Origin: Brevibacterium siliguriense
GTDB lineage: Bacteria > Actinomycetota > Actinomycetes > Actinomycetales > Brevibacteriaceae
Assembly (NCBI RefSeq): GCF_900105315.1
Contig: NZ_LT629766.1
Coordinates: 124,001 to 188,000 of the forward strand
Direction: 5' to 3'
Length of the DNA stretch: 64,000 bases
The notes under the pieces were generated by a model. That model had not been told where the DNA came from. It saw only the letters and a list, made by a program, of their open reading frames with translations, and searched no databases. Positions 50,258-58,579 of this stretch are shown piece after piece (position 1 is the stretch's first letter; each line of letters opens with the position of its first letter). The position numbers and the translations under genes are program-made.

Positions 50258-51709
50258 TTGATCAGCGTTGGCGCGGAAGTTGAGAGCGAAGAACAGCAGA
50301 CCGATCCGCTGAGCATCGGCAGAAGAATCCGCTTTTTTCGCAAGAAGTGTGGTTTGACCCTCAATGACCTGGGGCAGGAAGTGGGGCGTGCAGCCTCTCA
50401 GATCTCGACGATCGAAAACGGCAAGCGAGAAACTTCTGTCACGCTCTTGGCTGCGATTGCGAAGGCTCTGAAGACAGATGTCTCCGAGCTCATCGACCCT
50501 GCTCCGATCGACGAGCGGCAGGCTCTCGAGCTCGAAGCAGAACGCAATCAGGCCTCCCCCATGTATTCGTCTCTCGGCCTGCCGCAAGTGCGGATCAAGT
50601 CCCTGCCGGCCGATGCCCTAGAGGCGATCGTGGGGCTCCAGCGGCAGCTCGGTGAGGCCCTGGAACGGCGTGCAGCGACCCCGGAGGAGGCACGGCGAGC
50701 TAACCGGGAGCTGCGGGACCGGATGAAGGAGAAGAACAACTACTTCGCCGAACTGGAAGACACCGCTGCGGAGCTGCTCGACCTCGTCGGCTACGAATCC
50801 GGAACGGTCTCGCAGCGGCAGACGGCGCTCATCGCGGAGAAGCTCGGCTTCAGCCTCCACTACGTCTCTGACTTACCCGAATCGACTCGGTCCATCTCGG
50901 ACACCGCGAATAAGCGGCTGTATCTGCCTAATGCCGATGCCGCCTTCGATCCGCGGTCGCACCTGCTCATGAGCCTGGCTCCGCACGTGCTCGGCTATGA
51001 CTCCCCGAAGGACTTCCACGAGTTCCTCCAGCAGCGCGTCGAGGCCAACTATCTGGCTGCCGCGATCCTGCTGCCCGAGTCCTCGGCTGTGCCGATGCTC
51101 GAGGAGGAGAAGAAGAAGCGAGTGCTCTCCGTCGAGCATCTGCGCGATATGTTCGGCGTCGGCTACGAGATGGCCGCCCACCGGTTCACGAACCTCGCCA
51201 CCGAGCACCTCGGACTGCCCGTGCACTTCATGAAGGTCCACAACTCCGGCACGATCCACAAGGCGTACTCGAACGACGGGCTGCCGTTCCCCACCGATCC
51301 GCTCGGCGCGATCGAGGGCCAGTTCGCATGCAAGCGCTTCACCTCGCGTACCGTCTTCCGCGTCGCCGACCGGTTCAGCCCGTACTACCAGTACACCGAC
51401 ACCCCGCAGGGATCATTCTGGTGCACCGCTCGCGTGCTGCCCGGCGGCGATTTCGCCATCAGCGTCGGCGTCCCGTTCTCCCACGTCCGCTGGTTCGAAG
51501 GTCGGGAATCGCAGATCCGATCGCAGTCCGGATGCCCGGATCCGTCCTGCTGCCGGCAGGCTCCTGATGACCTGGCAGAGAAATGGGAGGACCAGGCGCT
51601 GCCGTCGGCCCGCATGCACGCCTCGCTGCTGGCCGCGGTTCCACCCGGCGCGGTGCCCGGCGTCGACGACACCGAGGTCTACGAGTTCCTCGAACGCCAT
51701 TCCGGCTGA
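50258..51709 (+). CDS. RamB-like XRE/IrrE-type regulator of acetate metabolism
   Basis: About 483 residues. An N-terminal XRE helix-turn-helix (GRRIRFFRKKCGLTLNDLGQEVGRAASQISTIENGKRETSVTLLAAIAKAL) is followed by a coiled region (about 110-160), a large IrrE/ImmA-like domain and a C-terminal cysteine pair (CPDPSCC). This is the architecture of RamB, which controls glyoxylate-shunt genes in Corynebacterium. The TTG at 50258 is used since GAGGGAGG lies just upstream; GTG 50225 is the longer alternative. Divergent from aceA. Confidence 0.88.
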   Translation: MISVGAEVESEEQQTDPLSIGRRIRFFRKKCGLTLNDLGQEVGRAASQISTIENGKRETSVTLLAAIAKALKTDVSELIDPAPIDERQALELEAERNQASPMYSSLGLPQVRIKSLPADALEAIVGLQRQLGEALERRAATPEEARRANRELRDRMKEKNNYFAELEDTAAELLDLVGYESGTVSQRQTALIAEKLGFSLHYVSDLPESTRSISDTANKRLYLPNADAAFDPRSHLLMSLAPHVLGYDSPKDFHEFLQQRVEANYLAAAILLPESSAVPMLEEEKKKRVLSVEHLRDMFGVGYEMAAHRFTNLATEHLGLPVHFMKVHNSGTIHKAYSNDGLPFPTDPLGAIEGQFACKRFTSRTVFRVADRFSPYYQYTDTPQGSFWCTARVLPGGDFAISVGVPFSHVRWFEGRESQIRSQSGCPDPSCCRQAPDDLAEKWEDQALPSARMHASLLAAVPPGAVPGVDDTEVYEFLERHSG

Positions 51710-51740
51710 TCGTCGGCACCGATCGACGGTGCAGGATTCC

Positions 51741-51754
51741 CTCGCCGAGGCGGC
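51741..51754 (-). repeat. Dispersed 14-mer, between ramB-like and FAD genes
   Basis: Exact minus-strand copy of GCCGCCTCGGCGAG in the 76-base gap between two convergent genes. Confidence 0.7.
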
Positions 51755-51785
51755 TCCCCCACTTCGGGTGTTCGGCGGAGGGGTC

Positions 51786-53309
51786 TCAGCGGGCCGTGCG
51801 CTCGAAGGCCCGATCGACGATCGTTTCGGCGATCGCCAGCGCCGAGGTGGCCGCCCACTTCGGCACGGACCGGACCATGGTCAGTCTGCCGCGCCGGGTC
51901 ATGGTGAGCTCGTCGATGAGCTCCCCGTCGGCGGTCATCGCCTGTGCTCGGACTCCGCGGGTCCCGGGGACCACTGTGGTCGGGTCGAGTTCGGGGACGA
52001 AGCGGCGGATTCCGTCGACGAAGGCGGTCCTGCTCACCAGTGGTCTGGCTCCGCGGGCAGCTGTCTTCGCGGTCTGGGCGGCGAACTTCCAGAATCCTTT
52101 GGAGCGGGCGGTCGAGCCGATGTCGGAGAGGTCGAATCCTTGCCGGTCGTAGGTTTCGCGGCCGAGTGCGACGAAGGTGTTCGGTCCGAGGGTGAGCCCG
52201 TCGTCGAGTCCGCGGATGATCGAGGTGTCGGCGAAGGGAGCCTGTGGGTCGGGAACGGATCCGATGATGCCGCGGACCACCTCGGTGTCGGTGGCCGGGA
52301 TCCGGTAGTAGTCGCTGGTGAAGGGCACGATCCGCGGTTCGGCGTCCAGTCCGGCGGCGGTCGCGAGGCGATCGGCCTGGAGGCCGGCGCAGACGATGAC
52401 GATGTCGAAGGTGCCGAGCACCTCGTCGGCGTTGGCGTCCCGGGCCGGGCCGCCTCGGGGTGAGCCGTCGCGGCGGGAGCCGCCTCGGTGCGGGTCGTCT
52501 CGACGCGACCAGGAGTCCGAGAGTTTCTGCGTCCACTCGCCGATCGTCGATTCGGCCTGTTTGAACCAGTCCTGCTGCCCGAAGCGATCGCGCAGCTCAT
52601 CGCCGAGGCCGATGACGGGCTCGCGGCTCTCCTCCCCGTGATAAGTGCGCGGACGATCCCGGACCTGTTCGTCGCGGCCATCATCACCGTCATCCCCCGC
52701 CGCTGCCTCCTGCCCCGTCGGCGGGTCATCTTCCGGGACGGGGCGCCCGCGCAGGCGGACTTCGTTGCTCATGGCATCGAAGCCGGTGACCTCGGTGCCG
52801 AAGCGGAATGCCCCTCCGGCGGCACGCACATCGGAGGCGAGCGCCGTCGTGAGCGCCGAGAAGTCGGCGATGGCCGCATAGGGCGAGAAGAGCCCGAGCA
52901 CACCCCTGACAGCGGGTTCGACGGCGCCGATCTCGTGGCGCTCGAGCAGTCTCGCGCCAGGGATCCCATTGTCTTCGGCGCGGGCGAAGATCTCTTCGAG
53001 GCGTTCGGCTTCGTCGGTGTTCTGGGCGATGAGCAGCTGCCCGCATTCTCGGTAGGGCACGCCCGTGTCGGCCATATAGGGAATGAGCAGCTGAAGGCCC
53101 CGCTTGGTGAGTTTCGCTTCCGCCGACCCAGGTTTCTGCTCGAGTCCGGAGTCGACGATGCCGGAGGTGTGACCGCTCTGGTGCGCGGCGACGGCATCGG
53201 CCTTGTCGAAGACGGTGACCTCGGCGTCGGGAAACCGCATGGTGGCCTCGCGGGCGGCGGCGACTCCGAGGATGCCGGCACCGACGACGGCCACTCGTGA
53301 AATACTCAT
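51786..53309 (-). CDS. FAD-dependent oxidoreductase (L-2-hydroxyglutarate oxidase-like) with low-complexity insertion
   Basis: About 507 residues. DAO-family fold: VAVVGAGILGVAAARE at residues 6-21, HQSGHTSGIVDSGLEQKPGS, KRGLQLLIPYMADTGVPY, then a C-terminal VPFTSDYYRIP and RPLVSRTAFVDGIRRFVPE. It resembles LhgO, which oxidises L-2-hydroxyglutarate. Between about residues 193 and 305 a D/R/G-rich insertion (RRDDPHRGGSRRDGSPRGGPARD) interrupts the fold; its DNA contains degenerate copies of the dispersed motif. Start MSISRVAV at 53309. Confidence 0.85.
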   Translation of the reverse strand: MSISRVAVVGAGILGVAAAREATMRFPDAEVTVFDKADAVAAHQSGHTSGIVDSGLEQKPGSAEAKLTKRGLQLLIPYMADTGVPYRECGQLLIAQNTDEAERLEEIFARAEDNGIPGARLLERHEIGAVEPAVRGVLGLFSPYAAIADFSALTTALASDVRAAGGAFRFGTEVTGFDAMSNEVRLRGRPVPEDDPPTGQEAAAGDDGDDGRDEQVRDRPRTYHGEESREPVIGLGDELRDRFGQQDWFKQAESTIGEWTQKLSDSWSRRDDPHRGGSRRDGSPRGGPARDANADEVLGTFDIVIVCAGLQADRLATAAGLDAEPRIVPFTSDYYRIPATDTEVVRGIIGSVPDPQAPFADTSIIRGLDDGLTLGPNTFVALGRETYDRQGFDLSDIGSTARSKGFWKFAAQTAKTAARGARPLVSRTAFVDGIRRFVPELDPTTVVPGTRGVRAQAMTADGELIDELTMTRRGRLTMVRSVPKWAATSALAIAETIVDRAFERTAR

Positions 53310-53346
53310 ACAGCAATCTTGGCACCGTTCGAGGTGAAGGAGAAGG

Positions 53347-54702
53347 ATGACGACCGTCTTGGAGTGGCCGGGCAAGGCCGCCGCCTTCGCCCTCGGTCGT
53401 CGCCTCATCGCGGAATCCGATTCCGGGCCCCGCCCGGGTGGGAGCGAACGGGAACCTCGGTCCGGCCTCGACGAGGGCCTCCCTGGACGGGAGCCCCGCC
53501 TCGGTGAGGGTCGTCCGCATCTGCGAGACGTCGAGGGTGGCGATCATGTCCCCGATCCGCACGAGAATCTGCTCATCGTCGGGGACAACCTGCCTGCGCT
53601 GTCGGCGCTGCTGGCCACGCATCGTGGGCAGGTCAAGGTCGTCTACATCGACCCGCCGTACAACACGGGCAATGCGCACACGTACAAGGATCACGGCCAC
53701 GATCACGCGAGCTGGCTGTCGTTCATGACGCCGCGGCTGATGCTGGCGCGCGAGCTCATGCGCGAGGACGGGGTGATCTTCCTCCACCTCGATGACAAGG
53801 AGAGCGCCTGGGCGCAGCTGCTCGGCCACGAGATCTTCGGTGAGGGCAATTCACTGGGCACGCTCATCCATCAGCGCGCCAAGGGCGGGGGCAATGCGAG
53901 ATCGTTCGTGCGCGGGCACGACTATGTGCACGTGTGGGCCCGGGAGGCCGGCCGGGTGGGGCCGTTCCTCACGGAGAAGAAGTCGCCGGCGAAGCTCGAG
54001 GTCATCGACGGCAGGCGGATGCTCGTAGAGACCGATGTGCTGCGCGCCGGGTTCGGCCGGTATGCGCGCGGCTCGGAGCGGCGGCTGATGTATGAGGACA
54101 TCGTCGCGGTCAAGGGCGAGAGGAAGCTCGCCGAGGTGGACGCGAAGCTGGCGACGGGCGAGTACATCCTGCGGCCCTGGGGAACCGAGGGCAAGCATGC
54201 GGTGGTGCGGGTGACGCCGGCGGAGAAGGCGAGTTCGAAGATGTACTCGATCATCAAGGCGCTCGGCGGGCAGAACGATCTTGAGCCGCTGGGCCTGGGC
54301 GGGGTGTTCAGCTATCCGAAGCCGGTCGAGCTGGTCAGGGCTCTCGTGGCCTCGCAGACGTTCTTCGACCCCGATGCCATCGTCCTCGACTTCTTCGCCG
54401 GGTCCGGGACCACCGCGCAGGCCGTGATGGCCGCGAACGAAAGGGATCAGGGGTCGCGGTCGTTCGTGCTCGTGCAGACCCCGGAGCCGCTCCTGTCGAA
54501 GAATGCCAAGGCCGTGGTGGTCGGCGGCGGAACGGACCGGGCCGGCAGCGCCGACATCGGCGGCGACGCCGAGTTCCCGTCGATCAGCGATCTCACCGCG
54601 GAGCGCATCCGCCGTGCCGCTGACATCCACTCCCCCGGACTGGCGTTCACCGAGCTCGAGGTCGTCGACGGCGACCAGTCCGCCGCCGCGTCGATCGGCT
54701 GA
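53347..54702 (+). CDS. Orphan DNA methyltransferase (type III Mod-like, beta class)
   Basis: About 451 residues. The catalytic motif DPPYNTG (about residue 100) precedes the SAM motif DFFAGSGTTAQAV (about residue 345), the beta-class order of N6-adenine and N4-cytosine methyltransferases. The closest architecture is a type III Mod subunit, but it is shorter and no Res subunit is adjacent. The first ~70 residues are a G/R/E-rich flexible leader. GAAGGAGAAGG precedes the ATG. Only 37 bases separate it from the divergent FAD gene. Confidence 0.85.
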   Translation: MTTVLEWPGKAAAFALGRRLIAESDSGPRPGGSEREPRSGLDEGLPGREPRLGEGRPHLRDVEGGDHVPDPHENLLIVGDNLPALSALLATHRGQVKVVYIDPPYNTGNAHTYKDHGHDHASWLSFMTPRLMLARELMREDGVIFLHLDDKESAWAQLLGHEIFGEGNSLGTLIHQRAKGGGNARSFVRGHDYVHVWAREAGRVGPFLTEKKSPAKLEVIDGRRMLVETDVLRAGFGRYARGSERRLMYEDIVAVKGERKLAEVDAKLATGEYILRPWGTEGKHAVVRVTPAEKASSKMYSIIKALGGQNDLEPLGLGGVFSYPKPVELVRALVASQTFFDPDAIVLDFFAGSGTTAQAVMAANERDQGSRSFVLVQTPEPLLSKNAKAVVVGGGTDRAGSADIGGDAEFPSISDLTAERIRRAADIHSPGLAFTELEVVDGDQSAAASIG

Positions 54703-54711
54703 ATCGTCCGG

Positions 54712-55347
54712 TCAGTGCGCGACCAGAGGCGCCAGTTCCGCTTCGAGGATCTCCTTCGCCGAGGCGGCGCTGCGCTCATCGAGCATGACTTCCTGAGCCA
54801 GCCCCTTGCCCAGGGCGATCATCCGCATCGCCCACATGCGGGCGGCAGCATTGTCATCGCCGGCCTCACCATCGCCCACCTCGCCGACGGTGCCGTCCAT
54901 GCCGACGGCCGCCCTATAGAGGCGGATCCCGAGGTCGAGGGTCGCCCGATCGCTGGCACGGATGATACCGGCGATCTGCTCGTCCATCACGGCCCGGGCG
55001 ACGTAGGTGTACCACACGGATGCGCCGATGCGCATCGTCTCACCTGCGGGAATGAACGCGAAGCAGAACCGACGGAGCGCACTCACCGCATCAGCGGAAC
55101 CGGTGCGGGTCGACTCATCGGCATCCTCGGGCCCCGCCGCCTCGGCGCCGTCGACGATCTGTCGACAGCCCTCGAGGATGAGCTCACTGCGCGAGGGGAA
55201 GTAATGCTGCACGCGACCGACGGAGATTCCGGCCGCCTCGGCGACGGACCGGAACGACACCCCGTCGATCCCCTTGAGATAGATGACCTGCCATAGGGCG
55301 TGGACCATCTCGGTGCGGCGCTGGGCATGATCGACGATCTTCGGCAT
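54712..55347 (-). CDS. TetR family transcriptional regulator
   Basis: A 211-residue TetR protein. N-terminal HTH: MVHALWQVIYLKGIDGVSFRSVAEAAGISVGRVQHYFPSRSELI. The C-terminal ligand domain carries an acidic G/D/E-rich loop (about 150-167). The gene is divergent from the ABC exporter genes with 43 bases between starts, so it most likely represses them. The 14-mer occurs once nearly intact at 54756-54768 and in part at about 55136 and 55232. Confidence 0.9.
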   Translation of the reverse strand: MPKIVDHAQRRTEMVHALWQVIYLKGIDGVSFRSVAEAAGISVGRVQHYFPSRSELILEGCRQIVDGAEAAGPEDADESTRTGSADAVSALRRFCFAFIPAGETMRIGASVWYTYVARAVMDEQIAGIIRASDRATLDLGIRLYRAAVGMDGTVGEVGDGEAGDDNAAARMWAMRMIALGKGLAQEVMLDERSAASAKEILEAELAPLVAH

Positions 55348-55390
55348 CCCCCCACTTTACAATACGATAAACTTGCATCATTATTGCAGT
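55348..55390. promoter_or_regulatory. TetR-exporter divergent promoter/operator
   Basis: An AT-rich 43-base gap holds a -10-like TACAAT (55358-55363) for the rightward gene and imperfect dyads such as TTGCATCATTATTGCA. It is short and placed to be bound by the adjacent TetR protein. The exact operator cannot be fixed by eye. Confidence 0.5.
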
Positions 55391-56353
55391 ATGAATGTAT
55401 CGTCATCGAGCGATGAAGGCATCTCGGTCCGCGGTCTGACGAAGAGCTACGGCGGACTCCGCGTCGTCGACGATCTCAGCTTCGATGTGGAGCCGGGCCA
55501 GGTCACGGGGTTCCTCGGCCCCAACGGCGCGGGCAAATCAACGACGCTGCAGATGATCCTCGGACTCACCTCGCCGGATTCCGGCACCGCAGCCATCCAC
55601 GGCCGCCCCCTGCCCGAGCACGCCGAACCCGCACGAATCGCCGGAGCATTCCTCGGTGCTGAACACATGCTGCCGGGACTCACGGCACGAGGACACCTCG
55701 ACTGGATCGCCACGGCGACGGGAACCGAACCCGCCAGGATCGACGAGATGCTCGAGCTCGTGGACCTCACTCGCGCACGCTCCCGCCGCATCTCCCAACT
55801 GTCCCTGGGCATGCGTCAGCGTCTCGGAATCGCCGCCGCCCTGCTCACCGACCCCGACGTGCTCATCCTCGACGAACCGCTCAACGGCCTCGACCCCGCC
55901 GGAATCACTTGGCTGCGAACCCTCCTCACAGACGTCGCGAGCACGGGCAGAACGGTGCTGCTCTCGAGCCACCTGCTGCGGGAGATGGAGCTCATCGCCC
56001 ACCACGTCATCATCATCCGCGACGGCCTGCTCATCGCCGACCGCCCCCTCGACGCGCTGCGACGCGAATCCTCAACCCGGGTGCAGGTCCAAGGAACTGA
56101 TCTCGCACCGCTGCTCGATCACCTGCGGGCCGAAGGCTGGACAGTCGACGCCGACGAGATGGGCGCTCACGCCGCGATCACCGGAATCGACCCCGGCGAG
56201 ATCTTCAGGCTCTGTGTTCGGCTCGGAGTCGAACTCACGGGGCTCGCCGCCGAGGAACCCGACCTCGAAGACGCCTTCCTCGGACTCACCGACACCGGCG
56301 ACGATCGGCACCGGCACACTCTCACACACCCGATTGAGACGGCGACGGCATGA
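55391..56353 (+). CDS. ABC exporter ATP-binding protein (ABC-2 type)
   Basis: About 320 residues. Walker A GPNGAGKST, signature LSLGMRQRLGIAAAL, Walker B VLILDEPLNGLDP, then LLSSHLLREMELIAHHVIIIRDG and a C-terminal domain of the BcrA/CcmA type. The ATG at 55391 lacks a Shine-Dalgarno sequence, and transcription may start within ~20 bases, so a leaderless or near-leaderless mRNA is likely. A TTG at 55373 is an alternative. Pairs with the following permease (ATGA overlap). Substrate unknown; drug or peptide export is typical. Confidence 0.9.
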   Translation: MNVSSSSDEGISVRGLTKSYGGLRVVDDLSFDVEPGQVTGFLGPNGAGKSTTLQMILGLTSPDSGTAAIHGRPLPEHAEPARIAGAFLGAEHMLPGLTARGHLDWIATATGTEPARIDEMLELVDLTRARSRRISQLSLGMRQRLGIAAALLTDPDVLILDEPLNGLDPAGITWLRTLLTDVASTGRTVLLSSHLLREMELIAHHVIIIRDGLLIADRPLDALRRESSTRVQVQGTDLAPLLDHLRAEGWTVDADEMGAHAAITGIDPGEIFRLCVRLGVELTGLAAEEPDLEDAFLGLTDTGDDRHRHTLTHPIETATA

Positions 56354-57198
56354 CCACGGCACCACCGACCACACCAGGCTCTCCGACTGCACCGTCCTCA
56401 CCGATCACTGCCCGCCCCCGGTGGACGGGTGCCGAATGGGTGAAGTTCCGTGACCCGAAGCGGCCGCGCCAGCTGCTCGGCGTCGCGCTCGCACTGGGCA
56501 CGGTCGCGGCCGTCCTGCTCGTACTCACCATCCCCGCCACCCGCGGTACACCGCTGTCGGTGACCAGCCCCGAGGATGTGCTCTCGGCCAGCGTCCTCGG
56601 CGTCGATGCCGCCGCGGCCGTCCTCGTCGTCCTCGCCGCCTGGTTCACCGGGGTCGAGTTCAGAACCGGCGCGATCACCGAGGCATTGCTGCGCGCTCGC
56701 AGGCGATCAGGCATCGTCACGGCGAAGACCGTCGTCATCGCCGCGGCCGCCGCCGTCACCGCAGTCATCACGGCCGTCATCGTCACGATCAGCGGCAGCC
56801 TCCTCGCAGGGACTGCCGCCGGGGCTGACTGGTCGGAGGTCCTCGCCGCGGCCGGCAGCTCGGACCATCTGCGGCTGGCCTTCGGCAGCACCCTCCTGCC
56901 CGTGATCTATTCGCTCCTCGCGGTCTTCGGTGCGGTCGCCTTCCGCTCGGTCACCGGCGGAGTGCTCACCCCGCTGACCCTGCTGGTCGGGTCCATGCTC
57001 GCCGGCTGGCTGCCGGACGGACTCGCGTCCGTGCTCCGACCGCTCCTGCCCCTGGGCGCCGTGCACAATATCAGCGGAGTCGCCGAGGCGGGAGGGACCG
57101 AGTACATCGGCGTCCTCCCGGCCATCGTCGTCCTCGTCGCCTGGACGGCCGGTGGCGCACTGCTGGCAACGTGGCGGCTGCGCCGGCAGGACTTCTGA
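56350..57198 (+). CDS. ABC-2 type permease of the TetR-controlled exporter
   Basis: About 282 residues with six hydrophobic segments after a proline/threonine-rich N-terminus, including the ABC-2-like FTGVEFRTGAITEALLRARRRSGIVTAK. The ATG overlaps the ATPase stop. Forms the membrane part of the exporter. Confidence 0.87.
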   Translation: MTTAPPTTPGSPTAPSSPITARPRWTGAEWVKFRDPKRPRQLLGVALALGTVAAVLLVLTIPATRGTPLSVTSPEDVLSASVLGVDAAAAVLVVLAAWFTGVEFRTGAITEALLRARRRSGIVTAKTVVIAAAAAVTAVITAVIVTISGSLLAGTAAGADWSEVLAAAGSSDHLRLAFGSTLLPVIYSLLAVFGAVAFRSVTGGVLTPLTLLVGSMLAGWLPDGLASVLRPLLPLGAVHNISGVAEAGGTEYIGVLPAIVVLVAWTAGGALLATWRLRRQDF

Positions 57199-57318
57199 CG
57201 AGAATTCTGCGACCGGCCGTGAGACTCTCCGGGCGAAGACTCGGACTGCCCAGACACCACTCGGGTCGAAGCCGTAGGGTCGAAGTGACTCTACTGTCCA
57301 ATCCGAAAAGGAGCCATC

Positions 57319-57615
57319 ATGTCAGTCGTCGCCATCAACGCCCTCACCGTTGCCGAACCAGCTCGGGAAGAGCTCGAGAAGCGCTTCGCTCAGCGCAAGC
57401 ATTCGGTCGACGGGGCTCCCGGCTTCGAAGGCTTCCAGCTGCTGCGACCGGTCGCCGGCGGAGACCAGTACTTCGTCTACACCCAGTGGGCGACCCGGGA
57501 GGACTTCGAGAATTGGCGGGCAAACCGCTCATCCGCCCACGAGTCCGGCGGAAAGCAGCCGGTCTCCGAACAGGCGAACCTCCTCGAGTTCGAGGTCGTC
57601 GACCTCGGCGACTGA
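57319..57615 (+). CDS. MhuD-like heme-degrading monooxygenase
   Basis: A 98-residue ABM-fold protein closely resembling mycobacterial MhuD, for example in ELEKRFAQRKHSVDGAPGFEGFQLLRPV. The residues known to hold heme in MhuD are in place: Asn7, Trp66 and His74 (His75 in MhuD). MhuD releases iron from heme to mycobilin-type products. AAAAGGAGCC precedes the ATG. It stands between the exporter and KtrA; an antibiotic-biosynthesis monooxygenase of other function cannot be ruled out. Confidence 0.85.
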   Translation: MSVVAINALTVAEPAREELEKRFAQRKHSVDGAPGFEGFQLLRPVAGGDQYFVYTQWATREDFENWRANRSSAHESGGKQPVSEQANLLEFEVVDLGD

Positions 57616-57689
57616 AGCCCGCACCAGCGCCCCGACCTGACACCCCGACTACGGGGCCGCCGCGGTGAGGGACCTTTGGGACCTCAAGC

Positions 57690-57703
57690 GCCGCCTCGGC
57701 GAG
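57690..57703 (+). repeat. Dispersed 14-mer, between mhuD-like and ktrA
   Basis: Exact copy in the 116-base gap between the convergent mhuD-like and ktrA genes. Confidence 0.7.
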
Positions 57704-57731
57704 GGAATGCCAATCGTCCGAGGACGTCGAC

Positions 57732-58469
57732 CTATGCGTCGGCGTCCTTGTCCAATTCACTGAACGCTTCGACCTTCTTCGGACTGCCGGCCACGAGGAT
57801 CTCATCGTCGGCATAGAGGGTGACGTCCCGATCGGCGATGTCCCAGCGGCTGCCGCCGCGACGTTTGAACGCGACGATCGTGACATCGTACGTCGTGCGC
57901 AGTCCCAAGGAGGCCAAGGGCACGTCGGCTGTGCGCACCGGCGGAGTGGTGCGGGCCAGGACGAAATCCTCGTCGATGGGCAGGAAGTCCGAGATATGCC
58001 CCCGGATGAGGTGGGCCAGCCTGCGACCCATATCGTTCTCGGGGCTGATGACGTTGCCGATGCCCAGCTGGTGGAGGATCTCGGCGTGGGTTTCGCTGAT
58101 CGCCTTCGCCCAGATGTGCCGATTGCCGAGTTTGAGGATCCGCGAAGCCACGAGGATACTCGCCTCGAGGTCGCTGCCGATGGCGATGACGACGCGGGAG
58201 ACCTCGTCGATGCCCAGCTGTCGCAGCACCACCTCATCGGTGGCATCGGCGCGGGAGGCATGAGCGAGGATGTCGGCGAATTCGGCCACGACCGAATCGT
58301 CGTGGTCGACGCCGATGACCTCGACCCCGTGTTCGGCGAGTTCACGCGCCAGGGATCCGCCGAAGCGGCCGAGCCCGATCACGGCCACCGCTCCGTCCTT
58401 CGCCAACGGCGAGGGGTCGCCGGTGAAGAACGACGCTGACCGCGCCATCCAGTTCTTCTTCTCGTTCAT
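57732..58469 (-). CDS. Potassium uptake regulatory subunit KtrA (TrkA family)
   Basis: About 245 residues: an RCK-N Rossmann domain (VAVIGLGRFGGSLARELAEHGVEVIGVDHDD, about 28-160) and a C-terminal RCK-C domain (LRTTYDVTIVAFKRRGGSRWD). It gates the KtrB/TrkH-type channel in response to nucleotide. Located directly downstream of the membrane subunit on the same strand, with a 14-mer near-copy in between. Confidence 0.92.
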   Translation of the reverse strand: MNEKKNWMARSASFFTGDPSPLAKDGAVAVIGLGRFGGSLARELAEHGVEVIGVDHDDSVVAEFADILAHASRADATDEVVLRQLGIDEVSRVVIAIGSDLEASILVASRILKLGNRHIWAKAISETHAEILHQLGIGNVISPENDMGRRLAHLIRGHISDFLPIDEDFVLARTTPPVRTADVPLASLGLRTTYDVTIVAFKRRGGSRWDIADRDVTLYADDEILVAGSPKKVEAFSELDKDADA

Positions 58470-58525
58470 GGTCGTGTCCTTTCTGGGCCGCAGATCTCAT
58501 TCCGCGTCCCGATATGACGTCGGGA

Positions 58526-58538
58526 CCGCCTCGGCGAG
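58526..58538 (+). repeat. Dispersed 14-mer near-copy between ktrB and ktrA
   Basis: CCGCCTCGGCGAG, 13 of 14 bases (preceded by A instead of G), in the ktrB-ktrA spacer. Confidence 0.6.
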
Positions 58539-58579
58539 GGTCTCAGCGGTCGATGTTTCGGCTCTCGATGGTGCGGAAA

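Noticed and set aside
52427..52510. A frameshift within the FAD oxidoreductase
   Set aside because: The frame stays open through the insertion and both flanks match the family in the same frame, so it is an insertion, not a break.
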